From contig JAWQRM010000431.1 of assembly GCA_033557675.1 (NCBI GenBank), positions 1 through 22,722 of the forward strand: a DNA stretch of 22,722 nt, written 5' to 3'. This document shows, one piece after another, positions 18,998 to 22,722 of the stretch. The notes under the pieces are model-generated. The model was not told where the DNA came from. It worked only from the letters and a program-made list of their open reading frames with translations, and did no database searches. This stretch comes from Coptodactyla brooksi. Its lineage: Eukaryota; Arthropoda; Insecta; Coleoptera; Scarabaeidae. Position 1 is the first letter of the stretch; every line of letters starts with the position of its first letter. Made by a program: the position numbers and the translations under genes.

Positions 18998-19197
18998 GTT
19001 GTGAATTTTGGAAATTTTGGCATAGTAATAAAGTTAAATAATGCCACCACGACACCAAAACCGAAAAATTAGGGTTCGACGTACGTTTCGCTAACCACGT
19101 CAGCAATATCCACGTTAGCATCTGATTATGGTAACGTGATTAGCCTAACGTTCGTCGAGCATTAATTTTTCTTTTCATCGGTGGCATTGTTTGACTT
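18998..19197. mobile_element. Foldback element copy 4 (most complete pair of arms)
   Basis: The left arm begins gttgtgaattttggaaattt, contains atgccaccacgacaccaaaa and ccgaaaaattagggttcgac, and ends in the minus-strand core at 19078-19109. The right arm is inverted: ctgattatggtaacgtgatt (19122 on), then agcctaacgttcgtcgagc, attaatttttc, and cggtggcattgtttgacttt to about 19197. The arms point outward and the hammerhead-like cores face each other across a centre near 19110-19120. The left core, read on the minus strand, keeps stem II (gctgac/gttagc, one G-T pair) and GAAAC-GTACGTC but has lost CTGATGA; the right core keeps CTGAT but GAAA reads ctaa. Both are therefore probably inactive. No coding capacity. 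Confidence 0.6.
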
Positions 19198-19393
19198 TCC
19201 TCCTACACCTGCAGCTATAACCGTCGGTAAATTGTGCTCGAATGAGAAAGGATGCTAGTATATGGCAGGCTTGAAAATTCATATTATTATGAATTGATCT
19301 TCTCTTAGCAAGCCACTGAATTAATTCGATGGTCGACCCAAATGCGAAATCGTTCGATATTAGAATATCCTTCTGGATTTGTTGTAAAATCAC
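19198..19393 (-). pseudogene. Fragment resembling the N-terminus of ISXO2-like transposases
   Basis: The minus-strand frame from 19393 reads STIELIQWLAKRRSIHNNMN, then FQACHILASFLIRAQFTDGY, S-C-R-C-R-R-K. In ISXO2-like DDE transposons of insects, the N-terminus has a similar order: a W-L helix, a short N-N/M-x-C-x-x-C-type zinc site, then D-G-Y-x-W-R-C-R-x-C. Here one Cys appears as Phe and the Trp as Cys. The frame continues a few residues (KVKQCHR) into the foldback arm, so the two overlap or the foldback inserted here. The catalytic domain is not found on the far side. Recognition by pattern only; it could also be a chance ORF. Confidence 0.4.
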
Positions 19394-21384
19394 AATATCT
19401 GCAGCATCAATATTTATATATTTAATCCATTATATATAGTTTGAATTTTATGCATAGGCGTGAAAATTACAATCAAATGAAAAGGTGGATTCAATCCGAC
19501 TCCCATTTGTGCTTACGGATTAAATATTATCGTGTACCTACATTAAATATATTTTTAAGAATTTGATCTTCGTTTTGATCTTCGTATTTTATCCGATAGA
19601 TCGATTCACTTCCATAGAAAAATTCATTTGTATGGTACCTGAGGAATCACCTGGAAAATTCAACAGAAAACGCAACTACATAAACTAAATTAACATATAT
19701 ATGAGAGCTAAACTAAAGATTAACCAAATATATTAAAACGTTATACGAAATCTGCTGATCGAGTTTGTCAAGTTTTTAGATCGAATTTTGTTAAAAACTG
19801 TAACCGCCATAACTTGGCGTGCGCACAAATGTGCGCAGAGCAGTATTTTTTAAGGCCCTAAAATAAAAATTACCCACATTAGTTTTTAATTAAGTTAAAA
19901 TTTATTTAGTCCGTCTTTGTTTTATTGTTTCAATTGTTTCTGTTGAATTGATCCCTAAATATACGGAGGCTCCCTTATTAATAACTGACATGCACGCCTA
20001 AAATATACAAATTCTAGTAGTATTCAATCCATGTAAAACTAACAATCTTATTATTTTCTGTATCCACAAATCGCTTCTTTTACAAATGTGCTCTACTTTC
20101 ATTTTATGCGAATTGCCTGTTTACATACCAAATATATACCTCTTCGGATAGTTGCACGGAGTTGGCCCTATATTTGAAGCACTATAAATGGTAGCAGTTA
20201 AAGCTGTACGTAAATCCATTGTGTTAGTCATAAGTTAACAATTCGTCTACTATTTGTAATTAGTTGTGTGCAACTGCAATGATCAGCTTCATCTTGAAAA
20301 ATATTTATGCCAGCTACCTATAAGAATGTTTTGAAATAAAAAGGAACTTTAAGCAAATATTTAAGATTGTTCTAATAAAGGTATTAAAGATATTAGTTCG
20401 TCATCCACGAAAATATAATATATTATTCATTCCACGACTTTTCTTTATATAGTAATTTAACTTTCACTTGCCCGTTACAATAATGATGCTCAAAGTATAA
20501 CAGTATTTTGCTTTTTCAAAAACGGCTTCTTTCAGTAATAGTAAATATAAAAACTAAACACAGTGTAAGCGATAAGAGAAAGTACTCTTCCATCTGTGTA
20601 GTTGTCTTGCGTAGCGCGATAAGAAGTATCGTCAAACGACGTGACGTTTGATCGCCATGCATTTCAAACCAAAAAACATGAATTCGTATTTCACTAATTG
20701 CAAAGCTAATAATCAACAGAATGGGCATATTTTTTAGTAAAACCTAGTGGATACTATACACAATAACTTGTGCATTCTATTGTTAATTTATTAGCATATA
20801 GCAGTATTATTTCGTGATTGAAAAAGGGTTCTATATTTAGGAAATTTGCGTCATGTATTCTTCTTCCTGTAGTGCTCTTATGTAGTAACTGTAATTAAAA
20901 ACTCTGAACTAAAAAAAAAAAACGAAGTTATAATGTAAATCGTTTCAGTAAAATTGAAACTGTTTGACTCGTATTCTAGCAGTGTGACTCTTCTTAATTC
21001 CCGAAATCTACCAGACATGAAATCAATACTTGTTCGCGATTGGCTACCGCTTGCGCAAGTGCCATTGCAATAGATTTCAGTCTTCCATGGTAAAATCGAT
21101 GATAGCACATGCGTAGTTCCCTACACCATGTCCTATTTGCTTGCCCATTTTCTCCAGTCACCGGTATGCGATTAATCCTAATTTGTGGGGATGTATTAGG
21201 CAAATGTTCAAATAATCGTGATTCAGCGAAAATTGGTATTAATGAAATGTTAGAAAGGACTTCACCTAATTAGAACACGAAAACTTAAAGAAACTCAGGA
21301 GCCTTTTTGCTCGTGATAAGCCAACACAAATTGTAGAATAATTTTTTGTGTAATGTGAGCAGACAATATTGTTTTTTTGACCTT
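19394..21384. other. No recognised gene
   Basis: A/T-rich. Minor features: inverted repeat tgcgcac/gtgcgca at 19820-19837; TATA-like actataaatgg near 20181, about 40 bp before ttagtcataag, but the only downstream ATG (20279) opens a 14-codon frame. On the minus strand an ATG near 20594 starts MEEYFLLSLTLCLVFIFTIT, a signal-anchor-like peptide that ends after 25 residues; without a splice donor in support I leave it unassigned. Confidence 0.45.
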
Positions 21385-21394
21385 TTCCATTCGA

Positions 21395-21430
21395 GCCAAT
21401 ATTTCGGTTTACAATTTAAAGCATCTTCAG
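21395..21430 (-). ncRNA. Degenerate hammerhead-like core of a PLE terminal repeat
   Basis: Read on the minus strand: CTGAAGA (21430-21424), a degraded stem II (gcttta...taaacc with one mismatch), then GAAA (21405-21402) and tattggctc. The box order fits the hammerhead pattern with N7 = A. It lies downstream of the minus-strand PLE endonuclease, where a 3' terminal repeat is expected. Probably inactive. Confidence 0.35.
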
Positions 21431-21639
21431 AGCTAAAAGACCGTTGTATGTTAATATATTTAATGAACACTAATCAATTAATCTCACCTCATGAAATGGT
21501 CTATTATACTGAAAGTTGGCCAATCTGGCAAAAGAATATATCAAACAATGTAAAACATTAAATTACGTCAATTAAATAGTGAAAAAGTCACACGTTAAAG
21601 TTACACTAGAAATAAAACTGCAAAACCCTCCGAAGGAGG

Positions 21640-22012
21640 GCGAAGCATGAAAATTTCAAAATCTCGTCAATATCGGAACGCAGATGAACAGTATTAGGGG
21701 TAGACTGAATACCAATCTTCTCAAAGAACAATCTTTCACATAGATTATCTTTTTATATAAAATCTCTATCTCACTAAAATTAAACAGATGATTTATAGCA
21801 TGCTAACATAAATCGCTGGTGAGTTTATTGTTTCTGATATCCAACTGGTGTTGTTTAATACAATTGATCAGACATCCCTTCATTTGCCCTACATAATTGT
21901 GGAGACTTATAATCTCCACAAGTAATGCAGTAAACCACTCCTGATATCGTAGATGTGAGGGTGGTTTGCTTAAGTTTGGTAAAAAGTTCCCAACCCTCTC
22001 CAAATTCTAATA
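21640..22012 (-). pseudogene. Penelope-like element C-terminus with GIY-YIG endonuclease (second family)
   Basis: From about 22012 on the minus strand: KLKQTTLTSTISGVVYCITC, then in a shifted frame NYVGQMKGCLINCIKQHQLD and IRNNKLTSDLC, a stop at 21803, and in the same frame HAINHLFNFSEIEILYKK. After another shift: CERLFFEKIGIQSTPNTVHL, R-S-D-I-D. The Y-V-G-Q core, the R/N-x-x-I-K-Q-H helix and the H-x-x-N-H...F-N-F stretch follow the GIY-YIG nuclease layout of PLE proteins. Several canonical residues are replaced, for example the usual Q-T-K-R reads Q-M-K-G. The first frameshift coincides with a perfect hairpin (21897-21921). The protein differs from the endonuclease at 4519, so it is another PLE lineage. 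Head-to-head with the plus-strand RT fragment that starts at 22070. Confidence 0.6.
21897..21921. repeat. Perfect 9-bp inverted repeat in the PLE nuclease
   Basis: Arm ttgtggaga (21897-21905), loop cttataa, exact complement (21913-21921). It falls between the C-I-T-C-G and N-Y-V-G-Q codons, and a 16-nt insertion here would explain the frameshift. Confidence 0.8.
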
Positions 22013-22062
22013 GGCTAATAATTCTAATAATTAAATAATTCTAATATATAATTCTAATTTTT
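22006..22062. repeat. Short A/T repeat at the PLE head-to-head junction
   Basis: The word attctaat recurs four times (near 22003, 22020, 22038 and 22051, with variants such as ctaataattctaat). It fills the space between the minus- and plus-strand PLE fragments. Confidence 0.6.
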
Positions 22063-22069
22063 AAAGGTT

Positions 22070-22722
22070 GATCTTCCAAAATTACCTGTTACACAAAAAG
22101 TAAAAACAATTGCAAAACAAAAGTGGCTTGATCTAGAAATCAAATATCGATAGAGTAAACGAAGTAGTCTCGAAATAGAAGCATACGGACTATACAAAAA
22201 ATTGACACATAACTTAAATAATATAGAATTCGAACAATGGGATGGATTCCAAACAAAAATGTTTCGTGTATTGGCTAGTAAATGTTCGAAGAAAATATAT
22301 TCTTAAACTCTCGACATTGTAGAGAATCATTCGTCTCAATCTTTTGATATAGACCAAATTGCACTGTTAAATAAAGATTTTGATTTTGCAACGCCTGCTC
22401 ACGATGGCTTGAGCGATTTGGTTCTAAACATTGGAGGTTCCATTCATTGGCTCCCTGACAGTGCAAAAGCATTTGTAAGAGAGGCTTGCAAAACTCAAAT
22501 CCTGAAAAATATTGTTTCAAATAAGACTCTCCCATCCAGGAAAGGACGACAATTGATCAAAAGTTTGAGAACGAAAGATTGTTTCTGCTTAAAAGCTGAC
22601 AAGGGTAACAAGGTCGTTATATTAGATAAAAGTGATTATTTCGAGCAAGTTTATAGCCTAATTAATAACCTAATTAAGGCTAATTAGGGCTGTAAGTTAG
22701 GACCGTACAGCCCTAATTAGCC
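22070..22722 (+). pseudogene. Penelope-like element protein, N-terminal part of the RT
   Basis: A single frame from 22070 with stops at 22151 and 22304 reads DLPKLPVTQKVKTIAKQKWL, then LEIEAYGLYKKLTHNLNNIE, FDFATPAHDGLSDLVLNIGG, WLPDSAKAFVREACKTQILK, SLRTKDCFCLKADKGNKVVI and LDKSDYFEQVYSLIN. The block L-K-A-D-K-G-N-K-V-V-I-L-D-K-S-D-Y is the conserved start of the RT domain in PLE proteins, and the upstream helical region is usual for them. The frame stops at 22687, inside a palindromic insertion; Gly-Pro-Tyr codons just beyond (22701-22709) look like the ancestral continuation. RT motifs A-E and the nuclease lie beyond the window. No 5' terminal repeat is seen upstream; an inverted PLE tail lies there instead. 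Confidence 0.7.
22678..22722. repeat. Perfect 17-bp inverted repeat, 11-nt loop, in the PLE RT
   Basis: Arm ggctaattagggctgta (22678-22694), loop agttaggaccg, exact complement (22706-22722). It ends at the window edge and may extend further. Confidence 0.92.

Noticed and set aside
20516..20728. Signal-anchor-like peptide MEEYFLLSLTLCLVFIFTIT on the minus strand
   Set aside because: It ends after 25 residues with no convincing splice donor; hydrophobic runs are common in A/T-rich DNA.
1..22722. CRISPR arrays, bacterial operons, tRNA or rRNA genes
   Set aside because: No regularly spaced repeats, no operon-like gene packing and no tRNA B-box or rRNA core sequence was recognised.

Overview
The window reads as an arthropod, most probably insect, intergenic or heterochromatin-like stretch: strongly A+T rich, with no intact conserved host gene, and packed with decayed transposable elements of kinds common in insect genomes. 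The elements I can name are an R1/Jockey-group LINE tail carrying RNase H remains, a CR1/Jockey-like LINE reverse transcriptase (RT), a second LINE RT with a YADD box, Penelope-like elements (PLEs) with GIY-YIG endonuclease and RT fragments, a mariner, a second Tc1/mariner-superfamily transposase, a piggyBac element with recognisable ends, and a fragment resembling the N-terminus of ISXO2-like transposases. All names rest on reading translated motifs from memory of the families; no database search was made.

Layout. 1-985: a LINE RT fragment (+) split by a 413-bp, 5'-truncated R1-like insertion (-) flanked by a 19-bp target-site duplication. 1078-1850: another LINE RT (+) with internal stops, a deletion and a palindromic insertion. 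2180-2520: an unclassified repeat-like stretch. 2583-2723, 7073-7179, 10362-11036 and 18998-19197: copies of one dispersed inverted-arm (foldback) family whose inner arm ends look like hammerhead ribozyme cores. 4407-4788: PLE endonuclease end (+). 9505-10365: mariner cut off just before its third catalytic Asp by one of these foldback copies. 12148-12800: decayed Tc1/mariner-like transposase. 13159-13267: probable LINE tail. 15640-17742: piggyBac with TTAA-type ends, repeated subterminal motifs and a deletion across the second catalytic Asp. 18379-18652: a TATA-like box and a 47-codon ORF, the only candidate host-gene piece. 19199-19393: ISXO2-like fragment (-). 21385-22012: PLE tail (-). 22070-22722: PLE RT N-terminal part (+), running off the window.

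Nothing here forms a working pathway: every recognisable protein is broken by stops, frameshifts or deletions, and the interest lies in how elements interrupt each other. The two signals I find most unusual are (1) the foldback family with outward-pointing hammerhead-like arms, accompanied by a better preserved hammerhead-like core at 10491-10526, and (2) an excess of perfect, short-loop inverted repeats (arms of 12-17 bp, loops of 0-16 nt). Three of these hairpins lie inside recognisable transposon coding sequence, where the hairpin looks like an insertion relative to the protein family; this suggests local inverted duplication by template switching.
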